Positions 25,336 to 33,236 of a stretch of DNA of 40,744 nucleotides are shown here, in pieces. Source of the stretch: DASXVX01 sp036504075 (GTDB taxonomy: Bacteria; Bacillota; Sulfobacillia; Symbiobacteriales; Symbiobacteriaceae); NCBI GenBank assembly GCA_036504075.1, contig DASXVX010000029.1:1-40744 (forward strand), read 5' to 3'. The number at the start of each line of letters is the position of its first letter. Position 1 is the first letter of the stretch. The notes under the pieces were generated by a model. It saw only the letters and a program-made list of their open reading frames with translations. It was not told where the DNA came from and made no database searches. The position numbers and the translations under genes are program-made.

Positions 25336-25353
25336 ATGCAAGAAGGGTGCCAA
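25336..25353 (-). promoter_or_regulatory. sigma-54 (-24/-12) promoter of the leftward acyl-CoA operon
   Basis: The minus strand reads TTGGCAC-CCTTC-TTGCAT, matching the consensus TGGCAC-N5-TTGCW at every position. GG (25351-25350) and GC (25339-25338) are spaced correctly. Transcription would start near 25326 and give a leader of about 55 bases before TTG 25271. The adjacent gene encodes a sigma-54 activator. Confidence 0.85.
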
Positions 25354-25368
25354 CTCGCAATTTGCCCA

Positions 25369-25409
25369 CGCGCAAGCGGCCCCGGCGTTCTGCCGGGGCC
25401 GCTTGCGCG
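25369..25409. terminator. long hairpin between activator and kinase genes
   Basis: A perfect 18-bp stem (25369-25386 with 25392-25409), loop GTTCT, follows the activator stop codon and is flanked by AAATTGC direct repeats. There is no T tract. It probably ends the activator transcript. It overlaps a 13-mer that recurs at the activator start (27330-27342), so it could also hold a protein-binding site for the promoter next to it. Confidence 0.65.
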
Positions 25410-25434
25410 TTGCAATTTGAAACAGGGCCGTTCA

Positions 25435-27342
25435 TTAATGCTCCATGCCAGGAGCGCTCTTCAGTTTCCGCCAGAGCGTCGACCGGCTGATGCCCAGCAT
25501 GCGCGCCAGCGCGGTGCGGTCGTAGCCCGTTTGGCGGTCCAGTTGGCGCAGGACCTGCATTTCGATCTCGTCCAGGGTCCCCAGCTCCACCAGCAGGTGG
25601 TTCGGCGGCACCCGGGCCGAAAAGGGCTGCCTGCTGCCCTGCAGGTCGTGCATGAGGGCCTGCACCACCGCGGTCTGGTCAGCCGCGTTGAGGCTCAGGA
25701 CCGCGTACCGCTGGAGGAAGTTCTCCAGCTCCCGCACGTTTCCGGGCCAGTCGTATTCCTGAAGCAGCGGCAGCGCCGCATCGGGCAACGCGACCCGCAG
25801 GCCGGTCCGCTGTTGAAAGGTGGTCAGAATGTGCCGGGCGAGGGTGGGCACATCTTCGCGGCGCTCCCGCAGCGAGGGCATGTGGACATGCAGCACGTTC
25901 AGCCGGTAGTACAGGTCCTCCCGAAACCTGCCCGTCGCCACCGCCTCGGCCAGGTCCCGGTTGGTGGCAGCCACCACCCGCACGTCGACCGGAGTCAGCC
26001 GGTCGCCGCCGACCCGCATGACCTCGCGATTCTGCAACACCCGCAGCAGGCGGGACTGCGGCCCCAGGCTCACCTCGCCGACTTCATCGAGAAAAATGGT
26101 CCCGCCGTGCGCCAGCTCGAACAGCCCGGGCTTGCCACCCTTGCGGGCCCCGGTGAACGCCCCCTCCTCGTACCCGAACAACTCGCTCTCCAGCAGGCTT
26201 TCCGGCAGGGCGGCGCAGTTTACGGCCACGAACGGCCCGTTGGCGCGCCGGCTCGCCGAATGGATCGCGTGGGCGAGGAGTTCCTTGCCGGTGCCGCTCT
26301 TGCCGGTGAGCAAGACCGATAGCTCGGTGGCGGCGAACAGCCGGGCCCGCTCGACCGTTTGTTGGAAGGCGGGACAGGTTCCGACCAGTGAGCCGAAGTT
26401 GTAGCGTGCCACCAAACCCTTGGCGTGCAGCTGTTTGCGGATTTTTGCCTCCAGCACCTGGATCTGGGCGGCCGCCTGAAAGGAGACGACGAGATGGCCG
26501 GCCTGCAGCGTGGCCCGGTTGACCACCAGTTGCAGGTCCCGCACCTGCAGCAGTTCGGCGCGCATGGGCTGGGAATCAGCCAGCAGCGGCCCGAGGAGCG
26601 GATGGTCACCCAGGTCCGACACCCGGCGGCCCAGCACATCCCGTGCCTGAATGGACAGCAGCCGCTCGGCGGACCGGTTGAAGACGATCACGCTGCCGTC
26701 CTCATCCACCAGGACGATGCCGTCGGAAGCGGCATCCAGCACCGTCTGGTTGCGCCAGGACCGCACTTTCTCCCGCTGGGCACGGCGGCACTGCGATGCC
26801 GCGTAACTGAACGCGTCCTGCAGCGCCTCCCGCCCCGTGTGCACCTGCACCCCGGTCAAATGGTGCCGGCGGGCCGGCTCCACCATGCCGGTCTCCGTCC
26901 CGACAATGGTGGTAAATCCAGCGCGCACCGCTGCATCCAGGCACTGCTCCATTTCGGCGGGGGTCCGGTAGGTCAGCGGCTCGAACGCCACCCCGGCGAT
27001 GCGGCTCAGGTGCGCAAAGTCGTAGTCCCAGTCCTGCTGGGCATAGTGAAGCAGGGCGATCCGGCCGCCCACGAGCCGGGCGCGGTGCAGCGCGTCCAGC
27101 ATGTCAAAGCCGGTAATCTTGATGATCGTGACCGGCAGGGAGAGCGCGTTCTTGACCATGATTCCGGTCAGGCCGCGCGCCATGACCACATCGACGGCCT
27201 GTTCGCTTTCCCAGCGCCGGGCGACCGCGACCCCCCGCTCCAGCTCACCTTCGTCGACCAGTGGTTCCACGCCGAGTTTGGCCGCCGTCTCCAGTGCCAG
27301 GCGTGTGAACTCAGGATACGGTGAAATAATGCCCACGCGCAA
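25435..27342 (-). CDS. sigma-54-dependent transcriptional activator with PrpR N-terminal domain
   Basis: A 635-residue activator. Residues 1-190 are a PrpR-type sensory domain, residues about 195-300 a PAS domain (VLDAASDGIVLVDEDGSVIVFN), then an AAA+ domain with Walker A GKSGTGKE, the sigma-54 contact motif GAFTGA, Walker B GGTIFLDEVGE and the sensor R-finger region. The C-terminus (LARMLGISRSTLWRKLK) is a Fis-type helix-turn-helix. PrpR domains sense propionate-pathway or other small acyl intermediates. TTG 27342 is used, with GGGGGGAA upstream. It lies between two operons that each have a -24/-12 promoter and is the obvious candidate to activate both. Confidence 0.93.
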   Translation of the reverse strand: MRVGIISPYPEFTRLALETAAKLGVEPLVDEGELERGVAVARRWESEQAVDVVMARGLTGIMVKNALSLPVTIIKITGFDMLDALHRARLVGGRIALLHYAQQDWDYDFAHLSRIAGVAFEPLTYRTPAEMEQCLDAAVRAGFTTIVGTETGMVEPARRHHLTGVQVHTGREALQDAFSYAASQCRRAQREKVRSWRNQTVLDAASDGIVLVDEDGSVIVFNRSAERLLSIQARDVLGRRVSDLGDHPLLGPLLADSQPMRAELLQVRDLQLVVNRATLQAGHLVVSFQAAAQIQVLEAKIRKQLHAKGLVARYNFGSLVGTCPAFQQTVERARLFAATELSVLLTGKSGTGKELLAHAIHSASRRANGPFVAVNCAALPESLLESELFGYEEGAFTGARKGGKPGLFELAHGGTIFLDEVGEVSLGPQSRLLRVLQNREVMRVGGDRLTPVDVRVVAATNRDLAEAVATGRFREDLYYRLNVLHVHMPSLRERREDVPTLARHILTTFQQRTGLRVALPDAALPLLQEYDWPGNVRELENFLQRYAVLSLNAADQTAVVQALMHDLQGSRQPFSARVPPNHLLVELGTLDEIEMQVLRQLDRQTGYDRTALARMLGISRSTLWRKLKSAPGMEH

Positions 27343-27462
27343 TGCGATTCCCCCCGATCACAACCGCGAATCGTAACGATTATTTCTCCTTACGCGCCGG
27401 TCTTCCTTTTCTTTTTGCGTACGTGAATTTAAACTTGAGTGAAGATCGTACGTTGCGATCGG

Positions 27463-27480
27463 TTGGCATCAGTCTTGCTT
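27463..27480 (+). promoter_or_regulatory. sigma-54 (-24/-12) promoter of the rightward MaoC-SDR operon
   Basis: TTGGCAT-CAGTC-TTGCTT fits TGGCAC-N5-TTGCW with a single change; GG (27465-27466) and GC (27477-27478) have correct spacing. The predicted start is near 27490, about 34 bases before GTG 27524. Upstream, AATCGT-a-ACGATT (near 27371-27383) and two CGTACG-containing sites are candidate activator sites. Confidence 0.8.
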
Positions 27481-27523
27481 CTCTGGATGATAGATCGGCT
27501 GAATCCGAAAGGAGGAATTCCCT

Positions 27524-27934
27524 GTGCCGCTGGACCATTCCCTGATCGGCGCCACCTCCGGGGCCACGGCGTTTGTTGTGGAGCAGGGTGCCATTGCCAG
27601 GTTCGCCGACGCCATCGGTGACCCCAACCCGGTCTACCGGCGGGGCGACGTGGCGCCGCCCACGTTCCCGACCACGTTCCGGGTGGCGGTTCCCGGCCTG
27701 GCGGATATCGACCCGGCACGCTTCATTCATGGCAACGAGGAGTATACCTACCAGCGGCCCATCCGGGCCGGCGATGTGCTCACCTGCCGGCGCCGGATCG
27801 CGGAACTCTTTGTCAAGGAGGGCCGGCTGGGCCGCATGGTCTTCGTCATCTCGATCATCGAAGGGCACGACCCCGACGGTGCCCTGGTCTTCGCGGGCAA
27901 GTCCACCGTGATTGTTCACGGGGAGGGAGAGTAG
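27524..27934 (+). CDS. MaoC-like hydratase, N-terminal (FAS1_DH) type subunit
   Basis: A 136-residue hotdog-fold protein (LDHSLIGATSGATAFVVEQG, then IARFADAIGDPNPVYR, TFPTTFRVA and EEYTYQRPIRAGDVLTCRRR). It resembles the MaoC_dehydrat_N domain that pairs with a catalytic MaoC subunit. It lacks the catalytic D...H motif, so it is likely the structural/binding half of a heteromeric enoyl-CoA hydratase. The GTG start has AAAGGAGG 9 bases upstream. The catalytic partner follows after 2 bases. Confidence 0.85.
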   Translation: MPLDHSLIGATSGATAFVVEQGAIARFADAIGDPNPVYRRGDVAPPTFPTTFRVAVPGLADIDPARFIHGNEEYTYQRPIRAGDVLTCRRRIAELFVKEGRLGRMVFVISIIEGHDPDGALVFAGKSTVIVHGEGE

Positions 27935-27936
27935 CC

Positions 27937-28356
27937 ATGCAGATCATCGGTCTGGAACCCGGCGAGGCGACGCCGTCCCTGGAAATGGCCCCGGTCCACA
28001 AGGTGCAGCTGGTCAAGTACGCCGGCGCCTCCGGCGACTTCAACCTGATTCATACCGACGCTGAAACCGCAAGGGCGGCGGGCCTCGGCGACGTAATCGC
28101 CCACGGTATGCTCTCCATGGGCTTTCTGGGCCGGTACCTGACGGAACTGGCCGGCCCGGAAAACGTCCGCCGCCTGGGGGTGAAATTCCAGGCCATGGTG
28201 CGGCTGGGCGACGTGTTGACCTGCCGCGGCATCGTGAAGGCGCGCACGCCCCTGGCAGATGGACGGACGCTGCTGACGCTGGAGATTTGGGCGGAGAACC
28301 AGCGGGGCGAAAAAGTGACCACGGGCGAAGGGGATGTCTGGGTTTCGCCCGCGTAA
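27937..28356 (+). CDS. MaoC-like (R)-enoyl-CoA hydratase, catalytic subunit
   Basis: A 139-residue hotdog-fold hydratase with the hydratase-2 motif YAGASGDFNLIHTD...GLGDVIAHGM; Asp and His are the catalytic pair that adds water to trans-2-enoyl-CoA. It pairs with the upstream gene to form the heteromeric type found in bacteria and archaea. Products of the acyl-CoA dehydrogenases of the leftward operon would be its substrates. GGGAGGGAGAG precedes the ATG. Confidence 0.88.
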   Translation: MQIIGLEPGEATPSLEMAPVHKVQLVKYAGASGDFNLIHTDAETARAAGLGDVIAHGMLSMGFLGRYLTELAGPENVRRLGVKFQAMVRLGDVLTCRGIVKARTPLADGRTLLTLEIWAENQRGEKVTTGEGDVWVSPA

Positions 28357-28396
28357 CCAGACCACGTTCCTGGAGGAGCGAAGGGAGAGAGCCGGC

Positions 28397-29182
28397 TTGG
28401 AGCTTCCGAAACTTAGCTCGCTGTTTGATCTGTCCGGCCAGGTTGCGCTTGTCACCGGCGGCTCCCGTGGGCTGGGCCTGGAGATGGCCGAGGGCCTGGG
28501 TGAGGCGGGCGCGAAGATCGTGATCACGGCACGCCGGGAACCCGAACTGCGGGAGGCGGAGCAGCATTTGCTGGAGATGGGCATGGAGGTACTGGCCGTG
28601 CCGGGGTCCGTGTCCGACCCTGCTGCGGTGGAGGCGCTGATTGGCGCCGCCATCGGCCGGTTTGGCCGGCTGGATATCCTGGTCAACAACGCGGGGGTCA
28701 GTTGGGGCGCCCCGACGGCGGAGATGCCCCTCGATCGCTGGCAGTACGTGATCGACACGAACTTGACCGGTACCTGGCTCCTGTCACAGGCGGCCTGTCG
28801 GGTCATGATTCAACAAGGGCAGGGTGGGCGCATTATCAACATCTCGTCGCTGGCGGGACTGCGGGGAAGCCTGCCCTCCGTCCTGCCGGCCATCGGCTAC
28901 AGCGCCAGCAAGGCCGGCATCATCGGCCTGACCCAGACCCTCGCTGTTCACATGGCGCCGCACAACATTCTGGTGAACGCGATCTGCCCCGGGTTCTTTC
29001 TCACGAAACTGTCCCGCCCGATCCTGGAAAAGTCCGCTGAATCCGTACGCACCGGAAGCCCGCTGGGTCGCATTGGCCAACCCGGCGAGCTGAAAGGCGT
29101 GGTGGTCTTCCTCGCCGGCCGGGCCAGTTCGTACATGACCGGCCAGGTCCTGCCGGTCGATGGCGGGGCCACCGCCTGGTAG
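28397..29182 (+). CDS. short-chain dehydrogenase/reductase (FabG/LvaD-like)
   Basis: A 261-residue SDR: nucleotide motif TGGSRGLG, NNAG in ILVNNAGVSWG, catalytic Ser in IINISSLAG and Tyr/Lys in GYSASKAG, C-terminal TGQVLPVDGG. It interconverts a hydroxyacyl- and a ketoacyl-CoA or similar with NAD(P). TTG 28397 is chosen over ATG 28334 because the latter would start inside the hydratase gene, while TTG has AGGGAGAG 6 bases upstream. It is the last gene of the rightward operon, ended by a long hairpin. Confidence 0.88.
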   Translation: MELPKLSSLFDLSGQVALVTGGSRGLGLEMAEGLGEAGAKIVITARREPELREAEQHLLEMGMEVLAVPGSVSDPAAVEALIGAAIGRFGRLDILVNNAGVSWGAPTAEMPLDRWQYVIDTNLTGTWLLSQAACRVMIQQGQGGRIINISSLAGLRGSLPSVLPAIGYSASKAGIIGLTQTLAVHMAPHNILVNAICPGFFLTKLSRPILEKSAESVRTGSPLGRIGQPGELKGVVVFLAGRASSYMTGQVLPVDGGATAW

Positions 29183-29185
29183 AGC

Positions 29186-29232
29186 AGCGCAGCGCACAAG
29201 GCGGGCTGAATGCCCGCCTTGTGCGCTGCGCT
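29186..29232. terminator. long bidirectional terminator hairpin
   Basis: A perfect 21-bp stem (29186-29206 with 29212-29232), loop TGAAT, separates the convergent SDR and response-regulator genes and overlaps the stop codon of the latter. No T tract is seen. Confidence 0.8.
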
Positions 29233-29602
29233 ATGTCGCCCTTAGCAGGGCGTTCACCTGCGCCATCAGTTCGGCCGGGCGATAGGGCTTGGCGAGGTAT
29301 GCGTCGCACCCGGCCGCCAGCGCCCGCTCCCGGTCGCCCACCATCGCATGGGCGGTCACGGCCAGCACCGGGATTCCCACCAGTTCCGCATCGGCCCGCA
29401 GCAGGCGGGTTGCGGTCCAGCCATCCATCCGGGGCATCGCCAGGTCCATGAGAATCAGGGCCGGCCGGTGTGCCCGGGCCTCGGCCAGCGCCTGTTCCCC
29501 GTCCGCCGCCACAACGCAGGTGAAGCCGTTTGCCCGCAGCACTTTGCAGGCCAGGCCCTGATTCAGCGGCTCGTCGTCCGCAACGAGAATCACCTCGCCC
29601 AT
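29231..29602 (-). CDS. single-domain response regulator (CheY-like)
   Basis: A 123-residue receiver domain with no output domain. Acidic pair DDE at the N-terminus, phospho-acceptor Asp in LILMDLAMP (about residue 53), Thr in AVTAHA and Lys in LAKPYRP. It is a shuttle or docking receiver. It overlaps the upstream hybrid kinase gene by 13 bases, so it is co-expressed and likely receives phosphate from it. Confidence 0.9.
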   Translation of the reverse strand: MGEVILVADDEPLNQGLACKVLRANGFTCVVAADGEQALAEARAHRPALILMDLAMPRMDGWTATRLLRADAELVGIPVLAVTAHAMVGDRERALAAGCDAYLAKPYRPAELMAQVNALLRAT

Positions 29603-31785
29603 GGTGCACCCATCCCCGCCGCCGCCGACGCCGCGACCTCCAGTTGCTTGACCGCCGGGAAGCGGTGGCCCAGCAACAGGTTCAGGATCTTCGCGAGGTC
29701 TTCCCGGCGCAGCGGCTTGACCAGATAGGCATCGGCACCCTTGCTGAAACCCCGCAGCTTCTCGTCCATCACCGACACCACCACCACCGCCACCGACTGC
29801 CCGAAGGCGCTCCGGATTTCATCCAGGACGAACCACCCGGAGGCGTCCGGCAGTTGGATATCCAACAAGATCAGGTCCGGCCCCCGCTCCAGCGCCAGCG
29901 CAATCCCTTGCCTGGCGGTCTGCGCCGTATGCACCTGGAACGGATAGGGCGCCATGAACCGTTGCAGGAGGTCCAGCGTTCCCTGGTCGTCGTCGACACA
30001 GAGCACCTCGGGCGTGGTGTCGCGCCTGGGCAGTTCCAGCCGGGGCAAACCGGGCGCACAGGTGGCGTACACCGGCATGGTGAACGTAAAGGTCGACCCC
30101 CGGCCCACTTCGCTCGCCACGGAAATACTGCCGCCGTGCAGCTCCACCAGCCGCTTGACGATGGACAGGCCCAGGCCGGTTCCGCCGTGGCGGCGGGAGC
30201 TGGAGCCGTCCACCTGCCGGAACTCGTCGAAGATAGATTGGTGCGCCTCGGCCGGAATGCCGATGCCGGTATCCGACACGGCAATCGCCACGCCGCCTTC
30301 GGTTTCTGACGCGCTCACCCGCACGCCGCCTGCGTCCGAGAACTTGATCGCATTCGAGACCAGGTTGATGAGAATCTGGCGAAGCCGCTGACCGTCGGCG
30401 TAAAGCGCCGGCAACTCCGGTGCGTCGAACGCCACGTCCAGATTCTTCGCGACCACCAGGGGCGCCACCGACGCGAGCACCTCCGTGACCACCGCCCGCA
30501 AATCGGTCTTCTCCCGCTGGAGCACAATGCGCCCCGCCTCGATTTTGGAGAGGTCGAGAATGTCGTTAATCAGTGCCAGCAGCCGTTCGGCGCTGCTGTT
30601 GATCTGCTCCAGGTCTTCGGTCTGCTCGGCGGTAAGCGGCCCGTCCAGGCCGTCCAGGAGGACCTGGGTGTAACCGATGATCCCGTTCATGGGCGTCCGC
30701 AGTTCGTGGCTCATGGTCGCGAGAAACTCGCTTTTCAGCCGGTTGGCGGCGACTAACTCCTGAGTGCGGGCTTCCAGTTCCGCGGTGCGCTCTCCCACCC
30801 GCTCCTCCAGGTGCTGGGAGAGTTCCCGGGCCTGTGCCAACAACGCGGCGTTCTCACCCAGGTACGCCCATTGGCGAATGGCGGAAATGACGGCAAAGGC
30901 CGCGCCGAAGCTGATCAGCAGGAGGTCGTTCTGGTCAACATTTTTCAGGGATATCGTGATGCCGATCATACCGGCGGCCGTAAGGGCCAGGAACGGTCCC
31001 ATGACCGCAAGGGCGTGCTTGCGGCTGTCCAGTCGAACTGGCACGACGGTCTGCCCGTCATCGACGAGGGCCGCGATCAGCAGGAATAGCACCGCAAAGT
31101 GCCAGCCGGGATCGCACAGCCTGCCCACCGCGTAGATGCCCTGGTTGGTCAGGGCGGCAAAGACGATGTCGGACACTGCAAGCAGCAGAACGCCCGCCAC
31201 CTGCCATCGCCGCGACCGGGCCGGGACGGGAACCGGCAGTGCGACCGTAACCAGCAGCATCAGATCGCCCACCGGATACCCGATCGCCGGCCCCAGCCCG
31301 AGCAGGGTCAGTTCGCCCTTGGCCAGAACCGGCTGGATCAAGGGGTGCCACATGAGCGCCAGCGCGCCCAGCGCCACCATCAGGGCGTCCCCGATCATGC
31401 GCAGCCGGTCGAAAGAACGGCTGCCTCGGGGGAACAGGAGGATGGTCGCGGTCAGCACGACCAGGTAGAGCATGATGTAGATACCATCCGCCGGACTCGG
31501 GAACGGGACCGCCACGCCCGGCAGGTTCGCATAGATGTTCACGATGATGTCGCCCACTGCCCACAAGGACCCCGCGATCCCCCACAGCGCCCAGTAAATT
31601 CGGCGCGGTCCCTGCATCCGCAGGCCGACTGCCAGTGCCGTGCTACCGGCTGTCACGCTGATGCCGATCTCGACCAGGGCGATCAGCATCTGGTTCGCGG
31701 TGCCGAACAGAACCAGGCCCAGCAGCAGCGCGTTCAAAATGACGAGTGCGGTCACGGTGAAGCCGGTAATCCGGCGACCGGTCAT
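29590..31785 (-). CDS. membrane-bound hybrid histidine kinase
   Basis: A 731-residue protein. The N-terminal about 320 residues contain some nine transmembrane helices with no recognised sensor domain, then a coiled coil, the HisKA box (FLATMSHELRTPMNG, phospho-His), HATPase motifs (LVSNAIKFSD N-box, DTGIGIP G1, GGTGLGLSIVKRLVE G2) and a C-terminal receiver (VLCVDDDQGT, LILLDIQLPD, LVKPLRR). Its ATG overlaps the stop of the upstream REC-GGDEF gene by four bases. Together with the adjacent receiver it forms a multi-step phosphorelay probably linked to cyclic-di-GMP. Confidence 0.9.
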   Translation of the reverse strand: MTGRRITGFTVTALVILNALLLGLVLFGTANQMLIALVEIGISVTAGSTALAVGLRMQGPRRIYWALWGIAGSLWAVGDIIVNIYANLPGVAVPFPSPADGIYIMLYLVVLTATILLFPRGSRSFDRLRMIGDALMVALGALALMWHPLIQPVLAKGELTLLGLGPAIGYPVGDLMLLVTVALPVPVPARSRRWQVAGVLLLAVSDIVFAALTNQGIYAVGRLCDPGWHFAVLFLLIAALVDDGQTVVPVRLDSRKHALAVMGPFLALTAAGMIGITISLKNVDQNDLLLISFGAAFAVISAIRQWAYLGENAALLAQARELSQHLEERVGERTAELEARTQELVAANRLKSEFLATMSHELRTPMNGIIGYTQVLLDGLDGPLTAEQTEDLEQINSSAERLLALINDILDLSKIEAGRIVLQREKTDLRAVVTEVLASVAPLVVAKNLDVAFDAPELPALYADGQRLRQILINLVSNAIKFSDAGGVRVSASETEGGVAIAVSDTGIGIPAEAHQSIFDEFRQVDGSSSRRHGGTGLGLSIVKRLVELHGGSISVASEVGRGSTFTFTMPVYATCAPGLPRLELPRRDTTPEVLCVDDDQGTLDLLQRFMAPYPFQVHTAQTARQGIALALERGPDLILLDIQLPDASGWFVLDEIRSAFGQSVAVVVVSVMDEKLRGFSKGADAYLVKPLRREDLAKILNLLLGHRFPAVKQLEVAASAAAGMGAPWAR

Positions 31786-32726
31786 ACCCTGCCCCCCTCA
31801 TCGGCGGCCCCAGCCAGCGCCTGGTTGCGCCCCAGGCGTTTCGCGTCGTACAGCCGCCGGTCGGCAAGTTCGATCAGGTCCGGCAGGTCGGAGACGCCAT
31901 CGCCGGTGGCGGCCACGCCAATGCTCAACGTTACCTGGTGCCCCGGACACGCAGCAAACGGGTGTGCCGCCGTGGTCTGCAGCAGCCGCTCGGCCAGCCC
32001 GAACGCATCGGGGAGACCGGTGTGCGGGAGAACCAGGAGCAGTTCATCCCCGCCGTAGCGGCCGAGAATGTCACACAGGCGCACGTGGGCGGTGAGCAGC
32101 GCCGCCAGCTCCTGCAGCACCGCATCGCCGCTGAGGTGGCCGAACGTGTCGTTAATGGTCTTGAAATGATCAAGGTCAATCATCTGCACGGACAGCGCGC
32201 TGCCTGCGGCAGCACACTCGGCGAGGGCCCGGGCCAGCGCCTCGTCCAGGTATCGCCGGTTGTACAGCTGCGTCAGCGGATCGCGCCGGGCGATTTCGCC
32301 CAGCGCCGCCTGCCGGCGCCGGAGGTCGTCGTGCCTGGCCTTCATGCGCAGGGCGGCCCGGACTCGGGCCAGGAGTTCCTCCGGATGAAACGGCTTCGTA
32401 ATGTAGTCGTGCCCGCCCAGCCCGAGTGCGCGGATTCGCTGGTCGGTGTCATTGCTGGCTGAGACGAAGATGACCGGAATCTGGGCCGTCTCCTCTGCCT
32501 CCTGCAACTGGGCCAGTACGCCGAGCCCGTCGATGTCGGGCATCATGAGATCCAGCAAGATCAGATCTGGCAGGTGTTGCTGTGCCAGGTTGACCGCGCT
32601 GTGACCGTCTGGGGCGGTCAATACCTGATGACCGGCTGCCCGAAGTCGCTTCTCAAGCAGTCTCACGTTTTGCGGCTCATCGTCGACCACCAGAATGCGC
32701 CCCTGGATCACTGCCTGCACATTCAA
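31782..32726 (-). CDS. response regulator-diguanylate cyclase (REC-GGDEF, PleD/WspR-like)
   Basis: A 314-residue protein: receiver domain (ILVVDDEPQN, LILLDLMMPD, YITKPFHPEE) and a GGDEF domain with active-site GGDEL. The inhibitory I-site RxxD (RLCD) lies five residues before it, so product inhibition by cyclic-di-GMP is expected. It makes c-di-GMP from GTP when phosphorylated. The TTG start has GGGAGG about 10 bases upstream; GTG 32720 is an alternative. First gene of the signalling operon. Confidence 0.92.
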   Translation of the reverse strand: MNVQAVIQGRILVVDDEPQNVRLLEKRLRAAGHQVLTAPDGHSAVNLAQQHLPDLILLDLMMPDIDGLGVLAQLQEAEETAQIPVIFVSASNDTDQRIRALGLGGHDYITKPFHPEELLARVRAALRMKARHDDLRRRQAALGEIARRDPLTQLYNRRYLDEALARALAECAAAGSALSVQMIDLDHFKTINDTFGHLSGDAVLQELAALLTAHVRLCDILGRYGGDELLLVLPHTGLPDAFGLAERLLQTTAAHPFAACPGHQVTLSIGVAATGDGVSDLPDLIELADRRLYDAKRLGRNQALAGAADEGGRV

Positions 32727-32763
32727 AGACTACCGCCTCCCTACCCACCGGCCGGAATCGTTA

Positions 32764-32776
32764 ACCTACTTTAGGT
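32764..32776. promoter_or_regulatory. operator-like inverted repeat upstream of the REC-GGDEF gene
   Basis: ACCTA-CTT-TAGGT is a perfect 5-bp inverted repeat about 40 bases before the start codon. A weak -10-like TAATAC lies beside it on the minus strand. It is a candidate regulatory site only. Confidence 0.3.
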
Positions 32777-32829
32777 ATTACGAGTTTTATGGGTAGATTG
32801 ATCGGTAGGCGAGTCGTAAGTCTTGGAAA

Positions 32830-32970
32830 TCAGCAACGGACGAGACTCGAAAGCTGGGGAACGGTGACCGCCGGCACATGCGTGCCGGCGCCCAGGCGGG
32901 CGGCGTGCGCCTCCTCCCGGTTGCCGAGGAAGATCTCATCGGCATCGACCCAAAGAGATAGGACGCCCCC
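32830..32970 (-). pseudogene. tail fragment of a PfkB-type sugar kinase
   Basis: About 45 codons ending at TGA 32832-32830 read VLSLWVDADEIFLGNREEAH, similar to the NxxE segment of PfkB/ribokinase-family kinases (..ADIFLGNEEEA..). The downstream ATP- and substrate-site motifs of the family are missing, so only an internal piece survives. The call rests on one motif. Confidence 0.3.
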
Positions 32971-33052
32971 ACCGGATCGCCGTGCAGAAACTGCCGAAAC
33001 TGTTGTCTGAGAAATGCATCATTTGCCCGGATCCATGCAGAAATCGCAAGAA

Positions 33053-33080
33053 GGGGTGGCTCCACAGGCGGAGCCACCCC
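33053..33080. terminator. terminator hairpin
   Basis: GGGGTGGCTCC (33053-33063) pairs perfectly with GGAGCCACCCC (33070-33080), loop ACAGGC. It lies downstream of the leftward yedE genes and the desulfurase fragment and probably ends that operon. Confidence 0.7.
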
Positions 33081-33090
33081 GTTCCTTCGA

Positions 33091-33236
33091 TCAGCCAAAC
33101 CGCTTCCGGGCCGCCGTTACCAGCAGTTCCGCAGCCACGTCAACCTCCGTCACGGTTGTCCACCGGCCCGTGCTGAACCGCACGATTCCACCCGCCGGCG
33201 AAGGCGTTGCCCAGTGGCCGGGTGGGTTTACCCCGG
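33091..33236 (-). pseudogene. C-terminal fragment of a class V aminotransferase/desulfurase
   Basis: Directly after the second yedE gene, the minus strand reads AGGIVRFSTGRWTTVTEVDV then AAELLVTAARKRFG and stops. This is the usual C-terminal strand and helix of NifS/class V enzymes (VRFSLGRWTTEEEVD). It lacks a start and the catalytic domain. The complete desulfurase at 34355-35509 has its own different C-terminus, so this is debris of a second enzyme. Confidence 0.5.
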
